Source: Kitasatospora atroaurantiaca
Lineage (GTDB): Bacteria > Actinomycetota > Actinomycetes > Streptomycetales > Streptomycetaceae
DNA length: 64,000 nucleotides
Reading direction: 5' to 3'
Assembly (NCBI RefSeq): GCF_007828955.1
Contig: NZ_VIVR01000001.1
Location: forward strand, 558,001-622,000
Shown here: one piece after another, positions 22,387-31,584 of the stretch
How the letters are laid out: every line of letters begins with the position of its first letter
How positions within the stretch are numbered: position 1 is the first letter of the stretch
Program-made: the position numbers and the translations under genes
The notes under the pieces: model-generated
The model's input: only the letters and a program-made list of their open reading frames with translations
What the model was told of the DNA's origin: nothing
The model's database searches: none

Positions 22387-23280
22387 TCAGCAGGTGCGGC
22401 GGCGGTACGCACCGTCCCCGGCCGGGACGACGTTCCGGTCGCGCAGGACCACCGACAGCCTCTTGCCCCACGACTTGCAAGCGGCGGCGAGCCCCTCGGC
22501 CTTGTACTCGATAACGAAGACCCGGTCGTCGTACGCGTCGGCGTAGGCCCCGCACTCGTCGTACTGCCCGCATTCCTCGGCGACCGCGAAGTCGAACCCG
22601 AGGCTGCGCCCCTGCCGTGCCAGGCCCGCGGCGTTCTTCTGACCGATCGCCAGACCGCCCGCGTGGGCCCGGTCGACGAGCAACTTCCCGAAGGCCAGGT
22701 CGTGGTCGGCGGTCAGGAGCCCCTCTGACCGCTCGTGAGAGTCGAGGTTGTCGGCCTCGACCGCCTGGAATCCGGCTGCGGCGCAGCCGTCGATCCACTC
22801 GCCCACGATCCCGGCGAGCTGCTCGCGCTTGGCAGCCGTGGAAATGTCCAGCAGGGCCTCCTGCCAGTCCCTGTCGACGACCATTGCGCCGCCGGAGCGA
22901 AGCAGCAGGTCGGGGTGGTGGGCCTGCCACCAGTCGGTGGCGTCCGGCTGGGCCTGGAAGGCGTTGACGTAGCAGATGTTGTACAGGCCGGGCGTGGGCT
23001 TCGCGGCACGGTCGCGGGAGACCGCGCGTACACCGGGCGGCGGCGGGTAGGCACCGCCGATCTGGTAGTCGAAGGAGATGCCCGGCTCCGGCAGAACCAC
23101 CGCGCCCCCGGCGTTCGCCCTTGGTGCGGCAGCGGTCGACGGAGCGGCGGACGACCGGGCCGGCGCAGCGGTGTCCTCGCCGTCGGACGCGGAGCATCCG
23201 CTCGCGGCCGCAGCGAGCACACCGCACATAGTCACCACTGTCAGCACGCGGTGCAGGGCTGGGCGGATTCGGTCGGCCAT
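22387..23280 (-). CDS. Lipoprotein with GH114-type endo-alpha-1,4-polygalactosaminidase domain
   Basis: A 297-residue protein starting at ATG 23280 with AGGAGAC upstream. A lipobox (LAAAASGC) near residue 30 predicts lipid anchoring outside the membrane. A ~40-residue Ala/Ser linker follows, then a TIM-barrel domain typical of the GH114/TM1410 group: FDYQIGG near the start, LYNICYVNAFQ, FQAVEADNLDS and FDFAVAEECGQY, with acidic residues at strand ends suited to catalysis. The family hydrolyses alpha-1,4-linked galactosamine polymers. The substrate here is inferred. Confidence 0.75.
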   Translation of the reverse strand: MADRIRPALHRVLTVVTMCGVLAAAASGCSASDGEDTAAPARSSAAPSTAAAPRANAGGAVVLPEPGISFDYQIGGAYPPPPGVRAVSRDRAAKPTPGLYNICYVNAFQAQPDATDWWQAHHPDLLLRSGGAMVVDRDWQEALLDISTAAKREQLAGIVGEWIDGCAAAGFQAVEADNLDSHERSEGLLTADHDLAFGKLLVDRAHAGGLAIGQKNAAGLARQGRSLGFDFAVAEECGQYDECGAYADAYDDRVFVIEYKAEGLAAACKSWGKRLSVVLRDRNVVPAGDGAYRRRTC

Positions 23281-23405
23281 GGTCCGGGTCTCCTGTTGAT
23301 GTATGGTCAACTGCTCTGCCGGCGACGGAGGACAGCCGAGGACGTGGGGTCGGCAGGACCCGCCACTTGGGACGTGCCGAACGCGACACCCGGTTCCTGC
23401 CCTGT

Positions 23406-23528
23406 TCAGATCTCGACGCGAGGCTGCCCGCTCATGGCGCCGAGGCCGCCGTCGACCGGAATCCGAGCGCCGGTGATGTAGCCGGCGTCGGGGCCGGCGA
23501 GGAAGACGACGACTCCGGCAGCAACGGT
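23406..23528 (-). pseudogene. C-terminal fragment of a short-chain dehydrogenase
   Basis: The 40 codons before the stop read VFLAGPDAGYITGARIPVDGG, the standard SDR C-terminal block. They are fused in frame to the truncated ISL3 transposase, so the two gene fragments now form one reading frame. Confidence 0.8.
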
Positions 23529-24393
23529 CAGAGCATGCACGGCTTCGAACAGCCGTTGGGCATGACGGCCGGCCGGCGTGTCCGCCGCGCCGGGATCCGC
23601 TTCCGCATCCTCGGGAAACTCTGACCCGGGCGGTTCGAGGGCTGGCAGGGCGGCGGACAGGCAACTGCGGTGGGCGGCGGCGACTTCCTGAACGCGCCGG
23701 GACAGGCCTTGCCACAGATGGAACCGGTCGCTGACCCGGACAGCGTCGGGGGCACCAGCGGCAATGCCCTGCCGGTAGGTGAGCGAGCCGTCGCGGCAGG
23801 CGATCTCAACACCAGGATGCTCGCGGAGCCAGCGGCTCAGTTGCTCGGCATCCCTGCCCTCCCAGAGCGTCACCGGCAGACGGGTGGTGGCGTCGACCAG
23901 GAGTGTGCCGTAGGTGCCTCCGTACAGCGCGAAGTCGTCCACCCCCAGCACCCGGGGTGTCACCGGCCGCGGCAACGGCACCCGCATCAACTGGGCGAGC
24001 ACGGTGCACCGCGAGAGCACGACGTTGAGGATGCGCAGCATCCGGGCCCCGCCCCGGCCGGCCAGCACGACGCCGACCGCCTCGACCAGGTGCTGCAGCA
24101 GGGGGTTCGCCGCTGGTATCGCATTGCCAGTCCTGCTACCTGCTCACGAAGGTCACCTTCGGGCAGGCCGGGTCCTCGCAGTACAGGCGTCGCACACTCA
24201 AGTCGATCCGAACGGGCCGGCCGCCGACCGTCGCGTCGGTCAGGTGCCGCACGTAACGGCTGTGGACCCACTCGCTCAACGCCCCGCATCCCGTACATCC
24301 CGCTGGATCCCGGGACCGCGTACGGGCCTGGATCACCACGACAGGACCGGAAACATCGACCGACGCCACCAACACATCCGCCAAGTGCGGCAA
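23529..24393 (-). pseudogene. ISL3-family transposase, frameshifted and truncated
   Basis: The N-terminal zinc-binding region is readable from ~24393 (CTGCGALSEWVHSRYVR ... LYCEDPAC), but a frameshift near 24140 breaks the chain. The catalytic core resumes as RVLGVDDFALYGGTYGTLLVD and VEIACRDGSLTYRQGI, where the conserved Asp residues are visible. The sequence stops at LFEAVHAL, where it joins the SDR fragment. The C-terminal half, including the last catalytic Glu, is gone. Confidence 0.85.
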
Positions 24394-24504
24394 CAGCGAG
24401 ACCAGTTCAGCAGAACACCGTCAGAGGCTGCCCAGCACCGGGACGAAACGATCTCCGGCTACGAAAATCTTGCCAGAGCCACTCCCCGACCACTCAGCCG
24501 CGAG

Positions 24505-24548
24505 CTGACCCGTTGCCGTATCGCATATGCGATACGGCAACGGGTCAG
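24505..24548. repeat. Perfect 44-bp palindrome, copy 1
   Basis: Both 22-bp halves are exact reverse complements, starting CTGACCCGTTGCCG and centred on GCAT|ATGC at 24526/24527. It lies between the ISL3 remnant and the 3' end of the first DUF4396 copy. A second copy with one decayed half is at 35622-35665. It may be two insertion-sequence ends joined back to back, or a terminator-like repeat. Confidence 0.85.
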
Positions 24549-24559
24549 GTGAGGTTGTC

Positions 24560-25068
24560 TCAGTGGTGGTAGGCGTGGACGACCGCATGCCCCCGGCCAC
24601 GTGCGATCAGCCAGCGGTTGACCGGCACGGTCACCGTGAAGGCGATGACCAGTGAGGCCGCGAGGGAGATCCAGAACAGTGCCTGGGTCAGCCCAGCGTC
24701 CAGCGCGCCCGGGACGGCGACCATGAAGGCGTTGTCGACGATCTCCATGACGACGATGGAGACGGTGTCCGCCGCCAGGGCGACCTTGAACGCCTGACGC
24801 GGGTCGAGGCCGACCCGCAGGACGCCGCGCATGGTCAACCCGTATCCGAAGACGAGGCCAACGCGATGGACAGCACGACGGTGGCCCCGTTGTGCAGACC
24901 GAGCGCGGTCCCGATGACCATGCCGAGGATCTCACCGATCGCGCATCCGGTCAGGCAGTGCAGGGTCGCCTGCGCGGCGGTGCGCCAACCGCTGTCGGCC
25001 CCGTGGGCCGCGTGGTCGCCGTGGTGGTGCTCGTGCCGGCTGTGCTCATGTCCGGCGTGCTGGTCCAT
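24560..25068 (-). pseudogene. DUF4396 His-rich membrane protein, copy 1, frameshifted
   Basis: The sequence is nearly identical to the intact gene at 37166-37675, but it is 509 rather than 510 bp long. A single base is missing near 24865 (GACGAGGCC against GACGAAAGCC), which ends the first part soon after VLSIALA; the remaining TM segments lie in another frame from TTG 24838. The N-terminus is His-rich (HAGHEHSRHEHHHGDHAAH). It could be a recent pseudogene or, less likely, make two polypeptides. A CsoR-like operator sits 49 bp upstream of the ATG. Confidence 0.85.
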
Positions 25069-25116
25069 GGTGCCCTCCCGCGCTTGTCTCCGTGGTTGCT
25101 CAACCCAGTCAACACT

Positions 25117-25133
25117 ATACCCCTGGGGGGTAT
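25117..25133. promoter_or_regulatory. CsoR-like operator upstream of DUF4396 copy 1
   Basis: ATACCCCTGGGGGGTAT is a near-perfect dyad of the A/T-flanked C-tract/G-tract type bound by CsoR/RcnR-family repressors, which respond to Cu(I), Ni/Co or persulfide. No CsoR gene is in the window. Confidence 0.7.
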
Positions 25134-25181
25134 TCCGCTCATCCGTCCGGGGCGGAGCCCGGGACACGCTGCAGGACGGGG

Positions 25182-26008
25182 CTTGACCCCGGATGTTGGA
25201 CACCAGACACACTCGGACCTTGATGAGTCTGGGTGGACAGGAGTCCTGCACAGATGGTGATGAAGCACTGCCCGCCGGAGTTCAAGGCGGACGCGGTCGC
25301 GCTGTACGAGTCGCGTCCTGGATCGACGATCAAGTCGGTCGCCGACGACCTCGGAAATAGACCCGGAGACCCTGCGGAACTGGATCCGGGCGGCCGGCAA
25401 GCGCACGCCCCGGGCCGGCCCGGATCGCCAGCCTGCGACTGCGGCGACCACGCCGCGCCACCGCCGCGGTCAGCACCAAGTACGTCGGCGACATCACCTA
25501 CCTGTCCGTCGGCTCCGGCAGCTTCCTCTACCTGGCGACCGTCATCGACTTGGCATCCAGGCGCCTGGCCGGCTGGGCGCCGGCCGACCACACGCGCGCC
25601 GACCTGGTCATCGACGCCCTGCACGCGGCGAACGCACCCGCACCAGCCTGACCGGAGCCGTCCTGCACACCGACCACGGAAGTCAATACACCAGCCTCGC
25701 GCGTTCACCGACGCCTGCCGGCGAGCAGGTGTCCGCCAGTCCATGGGCGCGGCGGCAGCAGCGCGGACAACGCAGCGGCCGAGAGCTTCAACGCCACTCT
25801 CAAACGGGAGTTGCTGCAAGGACGCAGAGGCTGGACCACGAGCGCGAGGCCCGTCTGGCGGTCTTCCGCTGGGCACACCGCTACAACACCGTCCGACGCC
25901 ACTCCAGCCTCGGACACCGCAGCCCCATCGCCTACGAGACGGCACTCAGCACAACATCAACTACCCTGACCAAAGCCGCATCGCCCGTGTCCAACATCCG
26001 GGGTCAAG
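25182..26008 (+). mobile_element. Internally deleted IS3-type element with intact inverted repeats
   Basis: Perfect 21-bp terminal inverted repeats, reading CTTGACCCCGGATGTTGGAC inward, occupy 25182-25202 and 25988-26008 and bound an 827-bp element. Inside, orfA starts at ATG 25254 (PPEFKADAVALYESRPG) and loses frame. The orfB catalytic region reads KYVGDITYLSVGSGSFLYLATVIDL, then frameshifts, then HTDHGSQYTS and EARLAVFRWAHRYNTVRRH. The middle of orfB's N-terminus is deleted. It cannot make its own transposase but could be moved in trans. Confidence 0.88.
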
Positions 26009-26333
26009 GCCCACGAACGATCAGAAGCCAGCCCGGTCCCGGTCAGGCAATACCAATCTGCATTGCCACATCCGGGAATTGTGATGAACGCCCTTATCGG
26101 GCGCGGCCCCACGGGCGCACCGGCATCAAGGCAGGCGCATGGGGACGGGGCCTTCAGGGGGCCTGATCCCAGCGAAAGGCCCGGTCAGCCCGCCGCCCCG
26201 GCCCGGCGCCGGCAGAGAAGGCAGTACTACTTCGCTGGTTGATTCGAGTGGGGCGCTGACCTTGGGTCAACATGAGCCGGAGCGAGCCCCGGGCCCACTC
26301 ATCGCGGGCCAGGCGGCCGGGCCGGGAGCCGCG
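26009..26333. other. Non-coding stretch after the IS element
   Basis: About 325 bp with no recognisable gene, terminator or repeat. Confidence 0.4.
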
Positions 26334-27284
26334 TCAGTTCCTCGGGCTGAGCCGTCGCCGGACGTCGAGGGTGAGCTGGAGGCCGTCCAGGACGCTCTCC
26401 GGTGCAATCCGCGACGTGGCGTTTCCTGCCAGGCAGGCCAGCACATGGTCGATAACGGTCGCGTACGGGGCGCGATCGGGCAGGTCGATGGTGCGCCGGC
26501 CGACGTCGGTGTACTCGACGAGGATGGTACGGCCCGGGCCCTCGGCGCCGCCCGTGAAGTGTGTCTCCAGCACGCCGTCGGCGAAGGCCAGGCGTGCGCC
26601 GCCGCCCATCCCATAGGGCCCGGGCATGAGGGCGGAGGCGCTGCACCGCACGATCGGCCCCCCGGGGTAGTCGAGGAGCACATGAGCGGCCGAGCCGCGC
26701 CGTTCGCCCTCGACGCCGAGGGCCGTGACGGACGCTGGGAGGCCGACGGCGATGGCCACGAGGTCCAGGTCGGTGTGCATCGCATCCATGGCCAGGGAGG
26801 CCAGGTGCAGGTCGTAGCCCGGCCACAGCAGCGCGGTGCGGGTGTCGATCTCCCAGGTGCGCAGCGGTCCGTACGTCCTGTCGGCGATGGCCTTGAGCAC
26901 GTACTCGTTGACGGGACTGAAACGGGCGAACATATCGACGAACACCTGCCGTCCACAGGCGCGCTGGGCCTCGACGATTCGCCGGGCATCCTCCATCGAG
27001 CCGGCCAGCGGCAGCTCGCACAGCACGTCCTTGCCCGCCTCCAGTGCCCGTACCGCCTGCTCGGCGTGGAGCGGCGTGGGCAGACAGACGTCGATCAGTG
27101 CAAGGTCCGGGTCGCCGTGGACGGCATCGAGGTCGGTGGTCGTCTCGAAGCCGAACTCCTCCCGGAAAGCGGCGAGTTTCGCCGGGGTCCGGCCGAAGAC
27201 AACGACCTTCTCCACGTCGGGCCGGGCGGCATAGACCGCGGCGTGCGCGCGGCCGAAGCCCGTGCCCAGCAGACCGATCCTCAT
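26334..27284 (-). CDS. Gfo/Idh/MocA-family NAD(P)-dependent oxidoreductase
   Basis: A 316-residue protein starting at ATG 27284 after a GGGAG site. The N-terminal Rossmann fold has GLLGTGFGRAHA at residues ~4-15, and CLPTPLHAE at ~70. The usual EKPxA motif appears as CELPLAG near residue 90, so the catalytic Lys is replaced by Leu. A C-terminal alpha/beta domain (~125-310) contains MDAMHTDLD at ~165, where the family places its Asp/His pair. Such enzymes oxidise or reduce sugars, inositols or their derivatives. The missing Lys suggests altered chemistry or a non-catalytic role. It is monocistronic. Confidence 0.85.
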   Translation of the reverse strand: MRIGLLGTGFGRAHAAVYAARPDVEKVVVFGRTPAKLAAFREEFGFETTTDLDAVHGDPDLALIDVCLPTPLHAEQAVRALEAGKDVLCELPLAGSMEDARRIVEAQRACGRQVFVDMFARFSPVNEYVLKAIADRTYGPLRTWEIDTRTALLWPGYDLHLASLAMDAMHTDLDLVAIAVGLPASVTALGVEGERRGSAAHVLLDYPGGPIVRCSASALMPGPYGMGGGARLAFADGVLETHFTGGAEGPGRTILVEYTDVGRRTIDLPDRAPYATVIDHVLACLAGNATSRIAPESVLDGLQLTLDVRRRLSPRN

Positions 27285-27555
27285 GATGAAGCTCCCTGTT
27301 CAGGCTATGGAACCACTCGAGTTCGAGTCTCCCGGCTGACGGATCGTGAGTGATCCGACCGTAGTCGTCGCGGTCGGGTCGCGGTCCCTTTCTCTCACCA
27401 CCACCGGCCCGCACCCCGGAGGCTCACGGGGTCGCTCACACAGACGGACAACGCTTGCTTCCTGCTCTCCTCACCTCGACGCATGGGGTCTCGCCGTTGA
27501 CAACCCGTCCGGGAGACGGCGCGCGGCGGCGGCGCTCCACCGGAACGCCTGAGGT

Positions 27556-27717
27556 TCACAGACAGCGACGGGATGACCACCAGGGAACGTGCGCGACGGG
27601 AGGAAACGGATCAGGGACGGGACCAGGTCCCGCCCCGGACTGCAGCAGGCGCCAGTACTCCGCCTCGCTATCGAGTCTGCGCTTACGTCCCCGCCTCGCC
27701 ATCAACACACCCATCAT
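27556..27717 (-). pseudogene. N-terminal scrap of an IS30-family transposase
   Basis: The opening MARRGRKRRLDSEAEYWRLL matches the start of actinobacterial IS30 transposases. After about 35 residues the similarity ends abruptly. DNA upstream (27720-27775) may retain part of the IS left end. Confidence 0.6.
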
Positions 27718-27987
27718 GATCAAGGAGTGTTGCGACAAGCATGAGAACCCAAGAGTCCAGGGGTCAGTTTTCACGAGTCGGCGACACACCTGGATGCGCA
27801 GCCTCCATCCCGCCGTGTGATCACGACGCCGAACAGGCCGTTTGGCTTGGTCTCGAGGGCCCGCCGCCGCGCGCGTACGGTGGATGTATGGCCGGACGGG
27901 TAGCCGGTGGCAGGCACTGCCGGCTGCCACTTCGGGTGACCGCACGCCGCGATGCGGTGTTCTGCTCCCATCCAGGAGGGAAAGGCC

Positions 27988-28722
27988 ATGCCCGAGCACA
28001 GGATCGGCACGCAGGAGGAATTCGAGGCGGCCCGAGAGGAGCTGCTTGCGGAGGAGAAGAAGCTCACCCGACGAAATGACGAGCTCGCGCGGAAGCGGCG
28101 GGAGCTTCCCTGGGTGCCGGTCGAGAAGGACTACAGCTTCGAGACCGAGGGCGGGACCAAGTCGCTCGCGGACCTCTTCGACGGGCGCTCGCAGCTGCTT
28201 GTGTACCACTTCATGTTCGGCCCGCCGTACGAGGCCGGATGCCCGGTCTGCTCCTCGATCGCGGACACCCTCAGCCCCAACGCGGTCCACCTGAAAGCCC
28301 GCGACGTGACGCTGATCTGCTCCTCGCGGGCGCCGGTCGACAAGCTCCTCGCCTACCGGGAGCGGATGGGCTGGCGCTTCGACTGGGTCTCCACCGTCGG
28401 CAGCGACTTCCACCGCGACCTCGGCTTCCATTACACCGAGGAGGAGCTGGGGCCGTTCCTCGAGGGTGACATCCCGCCGACCGTGCGTCAGATGGCGGAG
28501 GCCTGCGGCACCGACGTGCTCGGGTACGTCACCGAGGGGCCCGGGCTGAGCGCCTACGCGCTCTCGAACGGCACCGTCTACCGGACGTACGTCAGCACTG
28601 CGCGCGGCCTTGAGCCTGCCATGGCCTACTACGGCCTCCTCGACCGGACGCCGATGGGCCGACATGAGGACGGCGAGGAGACCCACTGGCTGCGCCGCCA
28701 CGACGAGTACGGGAAAACCTGA
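27988..28722 (+). CDS. DUF899 family thioredoxin-like protein
   Basis: 244 residues from ATG 27988, with GGAGGGA 7 bp upstream. An N-terminal helical segment rich in Glu/Lys/Arg precedes the thioredoxin-like fold: WVPVEKDYSFETEGG (~42), YHFMFGPPYEAGCPVCSSIAD (~75-95) with a CxxC pair, then LICSSRAP and GWRFDWVST. It ends HDEYG, as DUF899 proteins do. The family is predicted to be a dithiol-disulphide isomerase-like or peroxidatic protein; no activity is established. It stands as a single cytosolic gene. Confidence 0.88.
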   Translation: MPEHRIGTQEEFEAAREELLAEEKKLTRRNDELARKRRELPWVPVEKDYSFETEGGTKSLADLFDGRSQLLVYHFMFGPPYEAGCPVCSSIADTLSPNAVHLKARDVTLICSSRAPVDKLLAYRERMGWRFDWVSTVGSDFHRDLGFHYTEEELGPFLEGDIPPTVRQMAEACGTDVLGYVTEGPGLSAYALSNGTVYRTYVSTARGLEPAMAYYGLLDRTPMGRHEDGEETHWLRRHDEYGKT

Positions 28723-29608
28723 GGATTCGACCGACTTGGGCAGATCCCGCATTGTGATGGCTGCCCCTGCACCAGGCGACGCCGACGCCGTGCCAGGGAT
28801 CGGATGGCCCGTCCCCTCATACGCCGCCGAGTGATCACAGGTTCGCCGCACCTCCAGGCACCACGCCCCAGGTCCGGCAGACCCACCTGGAACGCACCGT
28901 ACGCCACCTCGCTGCGGAAGGACGCGATGCGGAGGACCCGGCGCGCGGCGCGGCGACGTACGTCGTCAAGACCGGCCGCCGCAGGATGACCGGCAGCCAG
29001 GAGGATGCTCACCGACAGCGCCCTCGACCTCGACCTCGCAGCCGCCCGCTCCATCACGCCCGTGTGACACCACCTCACCCCGCTCATTCGAGCGGAAATG
29101 TTCCACCGTGTCAGGACCACTTGCACGCCCGGTCGGGACGGACCAACCGCGAGCCAGAATTTCCGCACTGCGCTCCGGCCCGCAGGTGACGCTTCAGGAT
29201 GTCAAGCTGCGACCTCGTAGCCGTCATCACCGCCCACGAACACAGCTGAACTCACCACATGGGACGGGGTCTTACTCAGTGGCCCGGCTCAGCTACCGGG
29301 TTCTGGGCTCGATGCTTCAGGAGCATCGCGTCCGTGGAATACGGTCCCCATCAATCGGCCATCTCGCCTGCGACGGCCCGGCACGGCTGGAAATCAGCCA
29401 ACTGCGGGCACGTGGCCGCCGTGCGAAACGGGACACCACCGCCGGCCGGTGGCTGCTGCACGGCGAGGAAGCCACGTTCCGCCTCGGCACGCGGACAGGG
29501 TCGCCTGGCGCTGGGGCTGCTCGAGGACGAGCACGACGGCACTCCCCGCCGTACCGGCCCTAACGCTGCGGCCGGTACGGAAACCGCCCTGAGTGGGTGT
29601 GGCGCGGG
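28723..29608. other. Degenerate region with no recognised gene
   Basis: Nearly 900 bp between the DUF899 gene and the lectin remnant. Several long open frames exist on both strands but none has coherent composition, a ribosome site or similarity I can name. It probably contains decayed DNA. Confidence 0.4.
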
Positions 29609-29740
29609 TCAGTAATAGATGTCACATTTCGTCACGCTGTGCTTGTCGTTGAGGTCCCCGGTGGCGCCGGTGAACCCGATGAGGGCCGGGCTGGGCTGCT
29701 TCACCGCGACATTCTTGATGACCCACTCGTCGGCGTCCCC
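29609..29740 (-). pseudogene. Remnant of the lectin-like C-terminus of a propeller-lectin gene
   Basis: The last 43 codons read VIKNVAVKQPSPALIGFTG ... DLNDKHSV, closely matching the end of the protein at 15528-18572 (VAVKLPSPALIGFTGATGML). The rest of the gene is missing; the fragment adjoins a P-type ATPase scrap on the opposite strand. Confidence 0.8.
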
Positions 29741-29754
29741 GACGTCCGAGCCGC

Positions 29755-29895
29755 TCCTGCTGCCCCTCGAAAAGGTCACCGCTGTTTGCGACCAGGAGGC
29801 GACTGGGCGCACGGTGCAGGTCATCAGCGACGGCATCAACGACGCCCCCGCGCTGGTCGCTGCCCACACCGGCATCGCCATGGGCCGCGCTGGCT
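29755..29895 (+). pseudogene. HAD-domain fragment of a heavy-metal P-type ATPase
   Basis: The reading EKVTAVCDQEATGRTVQVI-SDGINDAPAL-AAHTGIAMGRAG matches the hinge motif (GDGxNDAPAL) and following residues of P1B-type ATPases. The Gly of GDG is Ser here. Membrane domains, the phosphorylation site and the rest of the protein are missing. Confidence 0.75.
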
Positions 29896-30160
29896 GCGGC
29901 GGCTGCGGCGGCGGCGAGGGCGATCACGCCGAGGACGACGGCGGTGACCGGAGGGCCGGCGCCGGCGGCGAGCCGGCCAGCGAGGGGATACTACCGCCGA
30001 CATCACCACTTGCGACGCCGAGCCGTACAGGTGACCGGCCAGGCTCTCGAACGACATTTGTCCGCGTCCAGCACAGAAAGCGACCGGTCCCGCGCATCGC
30101 CGCGTCGGTGGGCTCAAGGTGACAATCGGCTGTCGGCGCGGCTTCGGTTAGGATCGCGCC

Positions 30161-30628
30161 GTGCCTGCCACCATCCCTCGCCCCCGTCTGGACGGCTTTC
30201 ATCCGTCCGCCGCGAGGTGGTGGGGCTTGATTCCGGCACTCCTGGCGGTCCTCGCGGTGATGCTCTCGCATGGGCTGGACGGCGAGAACGCCGCCGGGCA
30301 CTTCTCCGCCGCTGCTCACGCGGTGCCGTCCTCACCGCACCATGCCGCCGGGCACTCCCACCCCGCGCAGAGGGGTCGCCAACATGCTCAGCCGGAGTCG
30401 ACGACGGTCTCACTGCCGCCGGATCGGCACGACGACGCCGGCCATGACCATTCCACGCATGCTTGTCTGACCGGCCACCCTCCACAGGGGCCGTCCATTC
30501 CCGGGCCGTGGCCCGCACCGGCCGCGCCGTACCCGTCGCCGCCCGCTGCCCTCATGGGAGCCGACATGGGCTGCCCGGCTTCGAGCGGGAATGCTCGCCT
30601 GACCGGGATCCAAGTCCTGCAGGTTTAG
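30161..30628 (+). CDS. Small His-rich DUF6153-like membrane protein
   Basis: A 155-residue protein, GTG start at 30161. One hydrophobic helix (WWGLIPALLAVLAVMLSHGL, ~20-40) is followed by a His-rich region (HHAAGHSHP, HDDAGHDHSTH) and a Pro-rich tail ending TGIQVLQV, similar to DUF6153 proteins of Streptomyces. The His clusters with Cys101 suggest extracytoplasmic metal contact (inference). It is upstream of another His-rich membrane protein gene and could be its operon partner. Confidence 0.6.
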   Translation: MPATIPRPRLDGFHPSAARWWGLIPALLAVLAVMLSHGLDGENAAGHFSAAAHAVPSSPHHAAGHSHPAQRGRQHAQPESTTVSLPPDRHDDAGHDHSTHACLTGHPPQGPSIPGPWPAPAAPYPSPPAALMGADMGCPASSGNARLTGIQVLQV

Positions 30629-30806
30629 AAGCGCCCGCGCCCGGAGCCCTGGTCCGAGCTCGGCCCTTTCCCTGTTCTCGTGCGGCATCGCCGCACGGGC
30701 TGGGCCCCGTTCTGCCGTCCGCCTCTGCCTGCTCCGAGCGCATCCGGTCACCGCCCGCCACCCGGCGCGCGGGCGTCACCCGTACCTGCGCTTCCCAAGG
30801 CCTCCC

Positions 30807-31577
30807 ATGACTGTCACCACCGCCCCCACCGAACGTGACCGCCGCTCCCGCGCGTCGGCACCGACCGGCGGCCGCGCAAGCGCCCGCAAGGCCCGTCGCG
30901 AACCCTCCCTGCTCGGCCGGTACCTCGGCTACGTCGGCTACTTCGTGGGCGCCGGACTGGTCAGCGGCGCCATCGTCCACCATCCCCTTGATCCCGCCCG
31001 CTACACGGTGATCGCTGCGGTGGGCGCGGCCCTCTTCCTCGTGGCCGCCCTGGCCTCCGAGCTCCAGCAGCCGGGCCGGCTCACCGCCGTCCGGCTACTG
31101 AACGTGCTCGGCACCTCGCTGGCACTCTCCTTCGGCGTCGGCATGCTCAGCGGCGGCATGCAGCACTTCGAGGACTTCCCCGACCGCGCCGCTGTCCTGA
31201 TCCCGGCCGGGCTGCTCCTCTCCTTCGTCGCCTACACCCTCAAGGAGGCCCGCCGCCCCGTACGTCGGATCCTCGGCCCGCTCGGCCTGGCCATCCTCGT
31301 CCTCACAGTGGCGGGCTATGCCGGGCTGCGACAGGTCGCCGCCGGCATGCCGGCGGAGTCGGGCGGCCACCACCACGGCGCGCCGGCCGACGGCCACAGC
31401 GATGGGGAGGACGGTCACGACCATCAGCACGGGCAGGACTCCGCGCCTCCGAGCGGCGATCCGAGCGCCGCGCCCTCGGTGACACCGGCACCGCCCGGTG
31501 CGGCGTCCCAGAAGCCGGCCGCCGCTTCGGCGTCGCCCAGTGTCCCGCCGCACGGAAGCCCCGGCCACCATCACTGA
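30807..31577 (+). CDS. Multi-pass membrane protein with His-rich C-terminal tail
   Basis: A 256-residue protein. After a basic N-terminus, about five TM segments can be read between residues 36 and 180 (YVGYFVGAGLVSGAIVHH, YTVIAAVGAALFLVAAL, the LNVLGTSLALSFGVGML helix, AAVLIPAGLLLSFVAY, GPLGLAILVLTVAGYAG). The last ~70 residues are His/Pro/Ala-rich (GGHHHGAPADGHSDGEDGH and HGSPGHHH), which suggests metal binding outside or inside the membrane. A decayed copy of residues ~46-92 lies at 37797-37940, next to DUF4396 copy 2 and its operator, so this protein and DUF4396 were probably neighbours once. Unknown function. Confidence 0.8.
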   Translation: MTVTTAPTERDRRSRASAPTGGRASARKARREPSLLGRYLGYVGYFVGAGLVSGAIVHHPLDPARYTVIAAVGAALFLVAALASELQQPGRLTAVRLLNVLGTSLALSFGVGMLSGGMQHFEDFPDRAAVLIPAGLLLSFVAYTLKEARRPVRRILGPLGLAILVLTVAGYAGLRQVAAGMPAESGGHHHGAPADGHSDGEDGHDHQHGQDSAPPSGDPSAAPSVTPAPPGAASQKPAAASASPSVPPHGSPGHHH

Positions 31578-31584
31578 CAGCCCC

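Noticed and set aside
28629..29168. 179-codon minus-strand open frame
   Set aside because: Overlaps the DUF899 gene and lacks motif, ribosome site or plausible composition throughout.
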